30,069 nt of DNA, from NCBI GenBank assembly GCA_000697335.1, contig JNEM01010719.1, positions 1 to 30,069 on the forward strand, in the 5' to 3' direction. Source of the stretch: Conidiobolus incongruus B7586 (taxonomy: Eukaryota > Entomophthoromycota > Entomophthoromycetes > Entomophthorales > Conidiobolaceae). The notes below the pieces were generated by a model that made no database searches, had not been told where the DNA came from, and worked only from the letters and a program-made list of their open reading frames with translations. This document shows, piece by piece, positions 20,446-30,069 of the stretch. How positions within the stretch are numbered: the stretch's first letter is position 1; the number at the start of each line of letters is the position of its first letter. The position numbers and the translations under genes are program-made.

Positions 20446-20795
20446 TAATTTCTACATTAATATTATAAAACAAAAAATTTATAAAGCTGATATATGAAAA
20501 TAAGAAATGAATTCTTTTGGATGTGTTGATAATATTCATTTGAATCTAAGATAAATATTGTTATTATTTGAAGTTTTGTGTATTAATTAAGTATTCGACT
20601 TTTTTGAAGTATATATTCATATATACTAAAATTTTTAAAAAGTTGATAGCAACATTATGGATTGAAAAGAGATTTAACTATAATTGATTGATCAAATGTA
20701 ATCATTTTCAAAATTGTATATTTATATTTAACCTAGATTAATAATATAAAATTATGAACTATACATAAAGTCCGAATAGATTGAAACGAAGTGTA
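20446..20795. other. Spacer between mariner copy 1 and EMC7
   Basis: About 350 AT-rich bases holding the EMC7 3' untranslated region. No other feature was recognised. Confidence 0.6.
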
Positions 20796-21692
20796 CTATT
20801 TTGATAATTTGGCTAAAGTCTCCGATAGACTGGGGCCTTCCTTGAACTTATTAAGGGTGGAGTGTAGATTATTCTGAGTTTCTTGTACTTCTTTCAAAAC
20901 TTCGGGATCTAGATCCTTAAGTAGTCGTGGTAAGAAGAAGATCATGACTAAGCTGAGTAGTGTCATAAGGGTCATTGGACTTGATAGTAATGAGTATATG
21001 GAGAATTTGGGGCGTTCCTAATTGAAGTATTGTTAGTTATATGATATTGATATAGTTAGTATTGTTAACTCACTTCAAAGTATTCATATTGCATTTTTGG
21101 ACTAATTTTGAGTGGTAGAGGTAGAGGATCTCCAACTTGGTCGAATGAAGCGCCAAGTCTCAAAGGATATGCAGAAATGGCAAGCTTTTTATTATCGTTT
21201 AATTTGAGGTCAATTCGATACTAACCCAATGAAAACTTCAATGAAATTAATATTTAATAAAAAGTTTATAATTACCTGTTCAAAGTAATATTTGTTAGAA
21301 TAAACTCTTAAAGTGTAAGAACCTAAAGGAACACCATGACTAATTCCAATTAATATTAATTTAAAACAAGTATAAAATAAATTACATCACGAATCTTCCC
21401 TGATTATTAACGATAGATCTTAATTGGTTATTATTATTTAATTCAACTTTAATATTTTGATAACTTATTTCATCTGAATATTATCAAAAAAATTAATATA
21501 TAATGATAATGAGAGAAAAATAATATTACCATCAAAATAAGGGTTATTAACTATCCAACCTTCAAGTTTATATAATTTATTATTACAGTGAATAAAACTA
21601 TAAAAATTATTAATATAATTTTTAAATAAACTTAATAAAATTTACCTTATAAATTGAATATATGTAAATATTAAAAAAATTAAATATTTCAT
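20796..21692 (-). CDS. EMC7: ER membrane protein complex subunit 7
   Basis: EMC7 is a lumenal beta-sandwich subunit with one transmembrane anchor in the EMC, the insertase for tail-anchored and multipass proteins in the ER. Six exons (21646-21692, 21530-21597, 21386-21473, 21276-21339, 21074-21220, 20796-21017) give 211 residues. Residues 1-15 (MKYLIFLIFTYIQFI) are a signal peptide. The lumenal domain shows YKLEGWIVN, RSIVNNQGRFVIHGVPLGSY, TLRVYSNKYYFEQYRIDL and YPLRLGASF. The membrane segment follows KFSIYSLLSSPMTLMTLLSL with VMIFFLPRLLKDLDPE, matching the EMC7 pattern of NPM..MM..PLL.F.LLPK......DP. The C-terminal tail is short and helical and lacks the basic Ser-rich animal tail. The last donor is GTGAGT, the others GTAATN or GTAAAT; introns are 46-56 nt. 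Confidence 0.92.
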
Positions 21693-22411
21693 TTTTTATA
21701 ATATAAATTGACAATAATTTATATATTGTTTATAAATTGTTAATAGTAAAATTTATGTTATTTAATTCGGTTATTGGAGTTGGATTTTAATTCATGAAAA
21801 ACTAGTCCTCAATTAAAATTAATTTATATAAAAATTACTTGAATTGATTATTTTAAATATTTTATGGGATAAATAAATTTTGACAATTTCAAGAGTATGA
21901 ATTGATTAAAAATCTATATGAACCAATATTTTGAATATATATCAAAATATATGATTTTAATTTATACTTAAAAATATAATATATTTTAAATACCCAATAA
22001 CGCACCCATTAAATATATACTAATTATTACTGTTTTATTTATTTTATTATAATCAAACTTATTTTAGAGATCTATTATAGGGAAAAATATATTGAAATAC
22101 AGTGTATTTAGAATTTTATAAAATATTATAGAAAAAACTGAATTTATTTAATTGTTTAAGAAAAGAACAATATATCAAACTGACAATATGTAAGATACAT
22201 ATTTATTAATTACAATTGTTATGCAATATATGAATTATAGAAATTAAATAGATTATTAAATAGAAAAATATATACTAGATAATTAATTTATAATTTAATT
22301 AGAGTATTAAATGATAGAGGTAATAAAACTAAATAATTTCGAATGATTGAATATTAAAGATAGATGAATTGTCAAATAAAATGTAAAAATAATATCCATA
22401 AGTGTAAAATA
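21693..22411. other. AT-rich stretch upstream of EMC7
   Basis: About 720 bases holding the EMC7 promoter. No gene or repeat was recognised. Confidence 0.6.
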
Positions 22412-22483
22412 CTCTACGACTGAGAACTGAACTCAAGTCAACACCATGTCAAACCAGTATGTTCACTAAAATACTAACAAAGA
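22412..22483 (-). pseudogene. Decayed tRNA-like sequence (possibly tRNA-Val GAC)
   Basis: On the minus strand 72 nt have tRNA spacing. Acceptor halves TCTTTGT and TCGTAGA pair at 5 of 7 positions. A D-arm has a perfect GTAT/ATAC stem around TTTAGTGAAC. A T-arm has TTGAG-TTCAGTT-CTCAG with all five stem pairs possible (one G-U). The region between contains TTTGACAT, which would place GAC in the anticodon (Val), but the anticodon stem no longer pairs and the T-loop is TTCAG instead of TTCGA. It is therefore a dead tRNA gene or the head of a tRNA-derived SINE. I see no SINE body downstream, so a tRNA pseudogene is more likely. Confidence 0.5.
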
Positions 22484-23082
22484 TTAGTAATTATTTAACC
22501 AAGTAATACTCAACATTCTACAAACAACTAGAGTTCAATTCATTTTTATAAAGGTTTTACAATTTTAAAAAATTCACAATATTTTATTATTAATCATCTC
22601 AATTAATTATTATTCTCTAATTTTATTATTAATATAATTAATTAATTTATTAATCTCTATATTAAACATTTTTTATTAAAACTTTTCAATTTATTAAAAT
22701 ATAATTTTAATCAATAAAAAAAGATTAAAATTCAATAAAAAAATATTTTTATAATATTAATCAAAACAATAATATTTTTACTTGATTTATTCTAAAATAT
22801 TATAAACTTGTAAATTATTTAAATATTATTAGTAATGAGAATTATATAATACCTGTTTGTTATATTTTAAACTTTGTTTGGAACATTTATTAACTGAATA
22901 AAATTGTTTATAATATAAGATATGATTGAGTATTCTATACTATCAATATTTTTAATCCAAAAATTACCTATCATGATTTCATAAATTTCAATTCGTGTAA
23001 CATTTAGATTGATGATATCAATTAAATTTTTTTTAGAATTAATAGTTGCGTCACTGCTCACAGTTGAAATTATATGATACTG
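22484..23082. other. AT-rich stretch left of the LTR-like island
   Basis: About 600 bases. A minus-strand frame at 22867-23061 contains INSKKNLIDIINLNVTRIEI followed by YEIMI and GTAATT, which looks exon-like, but it is isolated and unrecognised. The rest shows nothing. Confidence 0.4.
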
Positions 23083-23277
23083 TCACGAGTCAGGAGAGGA
23101 GTCTCCCACTTAATATATTTACATCAACTGAATATAAGAGTCATTCCCCTCTCACAAGATCAGCCACTTCAGCTATATCCTTTAATTGGCTGGTGATACA
23201 AGCCACCAGAAAACCTCATAAATCTTCTTACCCTATTAACTCTATATAAAACCCGAAATTAGAGCTATACTCGTAGT

Positions 23278-23299
23278 GAGGAGCTCAATCTGGCTCCTC
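23278..23299 (+). repeat. Perfect 7-bp hairpin in the LTR-like island
   Basis: GAGGAGC and GCTCCTC are exact inverted repeats around an 8-nt loop (TCAATCTG), about 30 nt downstream of the TATA box, so they would lie near the start of any transcript. Confidence 0.8.
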
Positions 23300-23390
23300 C
23301 CAGCTATCTGCATTAAACCAATAGACTCCCTCTCTTCCCAACAATTACTTGGAATTCACCAGATCTCTCTCTTGTATTTGAATTAACCCA

Positions 23391-23414
23391 AACACGGCTT
23401 TCCCAACCCGTGTT
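23391..23414 (+). repeat. Perfect 7-bp hairpin near the right end of the island
   Basis: AACACGG and CCGTGTT are exact inverted repeats around a 10-nt loop (CTTTCCCAAC). It sits at or just inside the proposed right end of the LTR. Confidence 0.8.
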
Positions 23415-23532
23415 AATGCAAAATTGTTTTTCTTGAATGAAAAAAAATAATTAATGGAATTTTTAATTGTCTCCAATATATAATATCAATATTGCTACTT
23501 TTGTGACTAATTGACTAACTTATGTACTTACA

Positions 23533-23778
23533 CTATCTCAATAGATTCAAAATTGGGATAACATTTAACCATTCTGATATTACATATCCAAAAACAATTC
23601 CCAATTTCAACAACTTTTGAGTTATTGTTTGGATAAACACTTTTTCAAACATAATTAACAATGGATCCAAACTTGAAATTAAATTGATAATTATGAAAAA
23701 ATGACAAAATTTAGTCATATTATAGAAAATAATGTTGGTTTTGAAAGAATTTAATCTCCATATATCAAAAGATATCAT
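23533..23778 (-). CDS. Small hydrophobic open frame of unknown status
   Basis: An 81-codon ATG frame (starting MISFDIWRLNSFKTNIIF, later LLKLGIVFGYVISEWLNVIP) with somewhat more balanced codon use than the surrounding DNA. It has two hydrophobic stretches that could be membrane segments. Its stop is followed by TGTAAGTAC, which resembles a splice donor, and the LTR-like island lies just downstream, so it could be a remnant exon of a gene cut by that insertion. It may equally be a chance frame. No family was recognised. Confidence 0.2.
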   Translation of the reverse strand: MISFDIWRLNSFKTNIIFYNMTKFCHFFIIINLISSLDPLLIMFEKVFIQTITQKLLKLGIVFGYVISEWLNVIPILNLLR

Positions 23779-23994
23779 AAAACATTGAGTAGATGATAAT
23801 AAATTACAAATGTTGATATAATTCTCAATATATTACATATTAACTGTGTAATTTTCTTGGTAATAAAATTCCTAAATTAACTGATGTAAAAATGTGTTGA
23901 TTGATTATGAGTAATTCAATTGAACAATGAAATGAAGTTTAATACAAATTTAATGATTAATATTAAAGTACAAGATTTATCAATTGTTAAGATT

Positions 23995-26070
23995 TTAGAT
24001 TTTTGAGTAGGCATTTTCGATCAAGGACTTGTATCTGTTTTCCAATTCTTTTCTCTTGACCTTTTGGGCAGCTGTCAATATACCGTTTTCGGAAGTCCAA
24101 TCTTCTTCGGTGACGACTACTTCGGCAACGAGTTCAGTTCCTTTAAGTCCGTTCTTCTTACCAGTGGAAAGTAATTCTTGCAAGATGGCATTCATGACGG
24201 GCTTGTTGTCGTTGATATTGTCTAAGCTGGAAACTTTTTCGAGTCCCTTTTGCTCACATAATTTTTGCACAGCTTGCAAAGGAGGGTGGATGACAGCAAT
24301 GGGTTTGGGCTTTTCGGAGTTAGCAAATACACAGACATGCTGTGCGACTAAAGAGTTGCGATAGATGGCTTCAATCTTTTCCAAAGCAATGTACTCGCCA
24401 TTAGAAAGCTTGACAAGATTTTTCTTACGATCGATTATGGAAAGACTACCCTTATCGTCGATTTGGGCGATATCACCAGTCATGAACCAACCATCATCAG
24501 TGAAAGCTTCTTTGGTGACCTTTTCGTTCTTATAGTATCCTGAAGAAATAGCTCCTCCACGAATCCAGATTTCACCTTGAGGAGGGTTGTTAGTAGGCTT
24601 GTATCCCATTTCGCTAACAGCAACTAACTTGAATTCATTACAATGAGCAGGCTGACCAACTTTTCCGTATTCAAGGATATCAGGAGTGCACACGAAGGAA
24701 AGACCGCAGGTTTCAGTGAGACCATATCCCTGGAGAGTAGTACAAACAGCGTTATTCATGAAATCTTGAACAGAATGGGAGAGAGGAGAACCACCACTGA
24801 CCATATACTTCAAATTACCACCAGTTTGTTCCTTAACCTTTTTGAAGACAAAGTCCAAGAAAGAATAGGGTAAACCATAGCTTCTTAAGAGTTTCTTCAA
24901 AGCAAGAACTTGGTGGAAAACGAAGCTGGCAATAGGTCCAGCCTTTTCAACTTGATTAAGGACAGATTTACGGATGGTATCATAAATTTGGGGAACGCCA
25001 ATGATAATATCGGGTTTCAAGGCTTTGAAATCGCCTACACAGTTTCTGACGGAGGCATCTGTTAGAGTTCTAGGGGTGGCGTAGCCAATAATGATACCAA
25101 AATAGGTTGCAGCGATGTCGACAGCGAATGCCAAAATGTGAGCCATAGGCAAGAAAGAAATTAAAATTTGACCAGGATGGACGAATTCTTCAATGACAGG
25201 AAGGATACCAGCACAAGAAGCGGTAATGTTGGCATGAGTAATCATAACTCCCTTGGGGTTACCAGTAGTACCAGAAGTATACATGATGCAGGCCAAGTCT
25301 TTAGCTTTAGGGGGTTTGTGTTCATAGGGATTCTTCTTTCCAAGGTCTACAAGTTCATCAAAGGATAAGAGTTGGATATTGCTGAAATCCTTATGGAATT
25401 TGGCAAATTTGTCTTCATCTACCTTTCCTGAATAAATAATGGTTTTCAATTCTGGAACTTGATTCAAAATTTTCTGGACGACGTTCAATAAGTCGAAAGA
25501 AGTATACAAGCAAGTGATTTCACATTCTTTAAGAGCATGGGCGAGACCTTCAGGTCCAAGAGTATCATAAACGGTGACGATTGAAAGGGATTGGGTGTAT
25601 GAACCAAGGGCCATAGCTTTCCAGTAACGACTAAAAAGTATTATTGGTAACTATATCTATAAGTCTGAATAGTTTACTACTTACCTTGTAGGAGCAAAAA
25701 TACCCAATTTGCCACCAGGTTGAAGACCAGTTTCGATTAAACCACTACCAACATTATCAAAGATTTGACCCATTTGACCATAGCTCCACCAATCATAATC
25801 AGCGAGCTGGTAATAATTCCAAGTTTTCTTGACTTTTTGGGTTTCGCCATTGACGGTAGTTTCGATTTCCTTTTCTTCTGAGATGGTAGCAATGATTTCA
25901 CGATGACCACAGGTCTTGAGATCGTGATGATCTTGAACAGCTTTCTGAATTAAACCATAGACAGTATCAATACCGTCACCCACAGTGGTAACAAGATCAG
26001 AAATTTTGCTATTGCGATAGATACAAGATTCTTGTTCAGTAGTTTGGCCTATAGTTTGAAGGAGCTGCAT
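23995..26070 (-). CDS. Long-chain acyl-CoA synthetase (fatty acid-CoA ligase)
   Basis: Activates long-chain fatty acids to acyl-CoA through an acyl-AMP intermediate, feeding beta-oxidation and lipid synthesis. Two exons (25685-26070 and 23995-25630) split by a 54-nt intron give 673 residues, typical for the ACSL/Faa family. The ATP/AMP loop YTSGTTGNPKG is at about residues 246-256, GYGLTET at about 430-436, the adenylation motif GWFMTGD at about 509-515 and DRKKNLVKLSNGEYI at about 529-543. The N-terminal part (WNYYQLADYDWWSYGQMGQI, LGIFAPTSRYWKAMALGSYT) is family-like and joins exactly across the intron. No signal peptide is evident. The protein ends NAYSKI; Ser-Lys-Ile resembles the peroxisomal PTS1 signal (SKL and variants), so a peroxisomal isoenzyme is possible, though not proven. 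Confidence 0.95.
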
Positions 26071-28627
26071 TTTACTATTTTCTATGATAGCTGATTATAA
26101 GCAAAGGTTAATTAATAATTATTGATTTTTTTTCAAATCAATTAAATATTAGTTAGTAATAATTATTTAATATTAATATTAAATTTAAACTATAAGGGTT
26201 TTTATATTGAATTTTTTAACTTTCTCATATTCAGCCATTCGTGACATCATTTAATTATCATTGAATATAGAGTAATAAAATTGGATTCATTTTGGATTTT
26301 ACTATCACTATCCGGATTACTTTAGCTTGATACATAGTCTAATTATTGTATAACATCGGTATTTTCACATAAGCTTATTAACATTTGAAAATTAAAGCAT
26401 GCACTTCTACATTTACCAGGCTTAATGACTTATGACAACAGAAATACGAGTTACACTAATTGGATCAAGGAATCCCTAAAAATTTTTGACTATATTTCGG
26501 GGTGAAATTATTTCCAATGAGGGTCAATAATTGGGAAATTAGATTTACCTGTTAAAAATTCATCAATGTCTGTATAGGGATAAAATTTGATACTTGAACA
26601 ACTCTAATGATTAAATAATTTAAGCAGTAGATTTTTAAAGCCAATTAAATTATAGGCTAGATAAATGGTAAATTTTGGCTATAGCTTCTATTTTTTCCTT
26701 ATTAGATCATAAACTTACAGTTTGGCCCTCATATTTGAATTTTTAAATGATCTAATTTTGAATTAATAGGAATATATATATTATTTATGGACTATATAGT
26801 CTTATAGTTAATATGATATATCAAATCATTATAATATTTTAACTACGTTTTATATAACTATTTCTTAATTTAGTATAAGAAAACTGATTTAATTCAATTA
26901 TTTATTTAAATATGATGAATGCTCAATGCAACAAGAAATTGACCAATAATATCATCATTCTAAAATCAAAAATTGAATGAAATTTAATAATGGATACTAT
27001 AATTATTAATAAATTTTTAAAAATTTTATAAATTAATGATTGATAGAAAAATTAAAAAAATATTATTATTAAATTCAACATATAGGAATTAGAATTATTA
27101 TTTAATAAAAAATCAATTAATATAAATTTTAATAAGGTATAAAATAAAATCATTCAGAAAAGAATAATTTAAAATTGTTTATTGAATTAATTACTATTGA
27201 GATAAATCCGTTAATCTATAGTAAAAACATTGGTTCTGGTTTATTTTGATTACATCATTAAATACTAATATATATTTTTTCAATATAATGAAATTTTAAT
27301 AACATTTAAAGTTGCGAATCTAATTAAATTGATAATTTATTATTCAGACAATTTATTCCACTTCCCAATAAATGAATAATTTACTTAAGTTATCATTTCA
27401 TAATCTATGATAAAAACCTATGGTGGAGTTTAAATTTAGCAATGTTCCTCATTTGAATATTTATACATAAAAGCTGGAGAAATATATTTTGCCCAATTAT
27501 TTATTCAGCTTTGATTTCAATTTGGCGATTGTAAATTGTAATATTAAATATCAAACTCAAAGTAATTTTTAATGTATAATATACAAATTAAAAAGGCGCA
27601 CTAATAGTTGGGAATATTATATTTGATATATCATATCTATTAAATATTTACAGCAATACAAAATTTCGGATTTTTTTTTTGAAAAATACACTTTAAAATG
27701 ATTTCTGTTATAGTACAAGTTTGATAAATAAATATATATTAGAAAAATATTGAATTTTTAATGATAAACTATTATATTATAAATTTTGTAATGTCAATTA
27801 CTATCAATTTATTTAAAAACTGGGTTAAAATCGAAATACTTAATGTATTAGATTATAATATATATATATACATATATCTATCAGTCAAAACATACTTGAT
27901 TATCAACAACTATCAGGGGTAGAAAATAGAAATTTAACCAAGTTGTAATATAAACCGCGATAAATCATTGAATCTTTGAAGTTTGAAAATATTTTATTTT
28001 ATAATAATGTAATACTTCTAGGATGTAAAAGACAAGATATTAAATATAGCATTTGAAGAAATACTCATCCATAGAATTAAAGAAATAATCAGTGACAGTA
28101 AATTTTATCATTTTGATTGCATTGAATTTTAGTCCATTGATTAAATTACCAATATAAGCTCAAAAATTGATTAAACACAGTATTAAAAAAATTAAATTAG
28201 TTGTAAAATATTTTGAAGCATTCGGTTATATTGTATACACCATATTAAAGATTATAGTGTTTCTTAAAAAAGACTTTTAGTTTATGCTGTATTTACTGCT
28301 ATTCATTAAAACTTTATTCTCTAAAATTCTATAATATTCAAATTAAAATTTTAATTCTATAATTTTTGTTATCAATAACAGTATATATTAGTATGCGTTA
28401 TGGACTTGATTAATACATTTCAATTATAACAGATTGTTTATTGAACTTTTTTGAAAAGTTTGAGTTTATATTAACTACATTCAACCATCTTAAATTAAAA
28501 TATATGGATAAAATGAACCTTTTATAACCAATATAACTATATAAATTCATATACTCAACTATATTTTTCTTACCAAATTTGGTATTGTATTTTTGATCTT
28601 TACAGTCAATTATTAACTTGAATTTAA
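26071..28627. other. Gene desert upstream of the acyl-CoA synthetase gene
   Basis: About 2.5 kb of AT-rich DNA. The first few hundred bases should contain the acyl-CoA synthetase promoter. Apart from one coding-like relic at about 26386-26504, I see no gene, RNA or repeat on either strand. Confidence 0.55.
26386..26504 (+). other. Short coding-like relic
   Basis: A plus-strand frame reads HLPGLMTYDNRNTSYTNWIK then ESLKIFDYISG, with amino-acid composition unlike the chance frames around it. The YDxxN-x-x-x-Y-x-x-W pattern loosely recalls the start of Copia-type gag proteins, so it could be an old retroelement fossil; it is broken and isolated. It could also be a fragment of a host gene. Confidence 0.2.
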
Positions 28628-29889
28628 AATAATGGGAAATTTTTTAATTTCTGATTTTTCAAATATATTATTAGTTTTAAATAAATAAATATATATAAAG
28701 TTAATAGGAAATTATATATAATAATTTTTTTGATTAAAAAATTAACTTTTTAAAATTGGTTCTTTAATTTAATTATATTTAAACTAAATAGTAATCATCA
28801 AAAGTTTTTTATTCTAGTATTAATAAAACTTAACTATAAACTCTTTAAAATTATTTAAAATTTACAAGTAGCTTTTAATAATAAAGTATTATTTAAATCA
28901 ACAATTTATTACTAGGTAAATTACTTTAAAGTTAAAAGAAAAACTATCTAAAACTTGTTAAAATTTAGAAAATTAACTTTAATTATTATTCTTTTAATTG
29001 TTAATAGAGTGAAAAAATATATTAAAAAGCACCTTTTTATTTTAGTTAAAGAATTATTTAAATATTTTAATATTAGTTTTATAAGTATTTTATATATAAT
29101 AAAGTTTAAACTCAAATTAATAAATAAAAATATAAAAAAGATATCTTATAATTTAATTAAAACTTAAAAAAAAGTTAAAATAATTATTATTAAATAAAAC
29201 TTATTAAAATATTACTAGAAACTTAAACTTTTATAATAAATAATTATAATTAATGAATCTTAAATCTTTATATATAATCCTTTATTAAAACATAAATCAA
29301 AATACTAAATTAAGTTAAATTTACCCCCTTTATAAATCTCTTTAAATAAATATTTTATTAATAAGTAAATATTAATTATTGTAATAGATTATAATTATAT
29401 ATGCTACTTTTATTTAATTCCTAAAGGAAAATTAATTAATAATAAATTTAATATTGCTTTTTTAAATAAAAGTATTTTTAATTAGTGTTTTTAATATAAT
29501 TTAAAAAAACCTATTATTTTATACAATAATTATAAAATATATAAATTTAAAGCTATAAAAAACTTTATAATTAAAAATAACTAGAAAAAACTACCACATC
29601 TAATATATTCTTTAGATTATAACTTATGTGATTATAATTATTTTAAACTATTAAAAAACTAGCTTATAAGAAAGAAAATTTCTACAAAAAAATTTAATTA
29701 GTTTGTAAAATATTAAATTTAAGTCTTTAATAAAAAAACTATTTTTTAAGTATTAAATCTTTATTAAAAGTATAGCAAAAAGTTAATAATAATAAAAGAA
29801 ACTATTAAATTTATATTTTATATTTATTTTTATATATTATATATTAAATTATTCATTTATTTTGAATTACAAAAAATTCTTATTATTAA
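28628..29889 (+). mobile_element. Degenerate mariner (Tc1/mariner) DNA transposon, copy 2
   Basis: About 1.26 kb that aligns along its whole length with 19161-20445 in the same orientation, by eye at roughly 75-80% identity, starting from the shared AAATTTTTTAATTTCTGAT at the left end. This copy preserves the transposase skeleton better: ELFKYFNISFISILYIIKFK then LKLINKNIKKISYNL (the family's wKkLgKWVPHeL zone), IINES-IFIYNP (GDEKWIxYxNP, first catalytic region), YLIPKGKLINNKFN (LLPxGxTINSxxY) and, at 29591-29644, LPHLIYSLDYNLCDYNYF (PPYSPDLAPSDYxLF, third catalytic Asp retained in the NLCDYN block). Many stops remain. The right inverted repeat is badly eroded, so the right end is approximate. 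Confidence 0.85.
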
Positions 29890-30069
29890 AAATAAAAGTA
29901 AAAATAAAAGATTATTAAATATAATTAATAATTTTTTATTTAATCTATTTATTATTAAAATTAAAACTAACATTAAAATAATTAACTATTATTTTATTTA
30001 AATTAATAATTTTATTAACTATATTCTTTTAATTAACTTATAACTATTTAAAATATTAAATAGAAATTA
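29890..30069. other. AT-only sequence at the right window edge
   Basis: The last 180 bases are almost free of G and C and continue past the transposon end. No feature is recognisable. Confidence 0.5.

Larger units (their letters stand above)
23083..23415 (+). mobile_element. Probable solo LTR of a retrotransposon (fossil)
   Basis: A discrete island of much higher G+C than its surroundings, beginning TGTCACGAGTCAGG, a common start for LTR-retrotransposon ends. It contains a TATA box at about 23241-23250 (TCTATATAAA), then a structured segment, and ends near GTGTTAATGCA. No reverse transcriptase, integrase or second LTR is visible next to it, so a solo LTR left by recombination is the best reading. 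The family cannot be fixed (Ty3/gypsy would fit the TGTCA start). The exact ends and target duplication were not established. Its less AT-biased composition suggests it is younger than the mariner copies. Confidence 0.5.

Noticed and set aside
23046-23249. 67-codon plus-strand frame in the LTR-like island
   Set aside because: It has no protein family features and lies over the LTR start and TATA region, where a coding gene is not expected.
28955-29167. 70-codon plus-strand frame as a stand-alone gene
   Set aside because: It is the best preserved part of the dead mariner transposase in copy 2, not an independent gene.
1-30069. CRISPR array, operon or bacterial defence cassette
   Set aside because: No regularly spaced repeats were seen and all genes are intron-bearing eukaryotic housekeeping genes.

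Overview
This window is a stretch of a very AT-rich (roughly 80% A+T overall, higher between genes) eukaryotic nuclear genome, most likely an aerobic, early-diverging fungus of the zoopagomycete, entomophthoralean or chytrid-like grade. The fungal signs are a PI4P 5-kinase of the yeast Mss4 type, a free-methionine-R-sulfoxide reductase (found in bacteria, fungi and some protists but not animals), and compact genes cut by many tiny introns. I reconstructed 34 introns of 46 to 72 nt in ten genes. Most have GTAAGT, GTAATT or GTAAAT donors, and several carry a visible CTAAT or TACTAAC branch site. Genes for a mitochondrial ribosomal protein and a mitochondrial amidotransferase subunit argue against an anaerobic hydrogenosome-bearing fungus. 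The exact lineage is inference.

Layout, left to right: the 3' tail of an unidentified gene (1-99, +); DCTN5, dynactin p25 (723-1538, -); tRNA-Leu(CAA) (-); MRPL1, mitochondrial uL1 (2558-3554, -); a coiled-coil plus WD40 protein with ATG16-like architecture (4064-5834, +), convergent with GATC, mitochondrial Glu-tRNA(Gln) amidotransferase subunit C (5905-6416, -); and a large PI4P 5-kinase gene (6860-9612, -). A gene-poor 3.2 kb stretch with decayed coding-like fragments follows, then free-methionine-R-sulfoxide reductase (12793-13463, -), tRNA-Ala(AGC) (+), PXMP4, a peroxisomal membrane protein (14677-15406, -), a full-length dead copy of PXMP4 just upstream of it (about 16325-17030, -), tRNA-His(GTG) (+) and the splicing factor ISY1 (17999-19019, +). 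A degenerate mariner transposon with recognisable inverted ends and TA target duplication follows (19161-20445), then EMC7, an ER membrane complex subunit (20796-21692, -), a decayed tRNA-like sequence, a probable solo LTR (about 23083-23415), a long-chain acyl-CoA synthetase (23995-26070, -), about 2.5 kb of AT-rich desert, and a second degenerate mariner copy (about 28628-29889) in the same orientation as the first.

The genes are unrelated housekeeping functions: dynein motor, mitochondrial translation, phosphoinositide signalling, splicing, ER protein insertion, peroxisome and lipid metabolism. There is no operon-like or cassette organisation. The only thematic overlap is peroxisomal: PXMP4, its dead duplicate, and an acyl-CoA synthetase ending in Ser-Lys-Ile, which resembles a peroxisomal targeting signal. 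I found no convincing new biological system. The observations most worth following up are the two reading-frame changes in the last third of the PI4P 5-kinase gene, the near-absence of G and C in the two mariner copies, the PXMP4 tandem pseudogene, and a small GC-richer island with two perfect hairpins that I read as a solo LTR.
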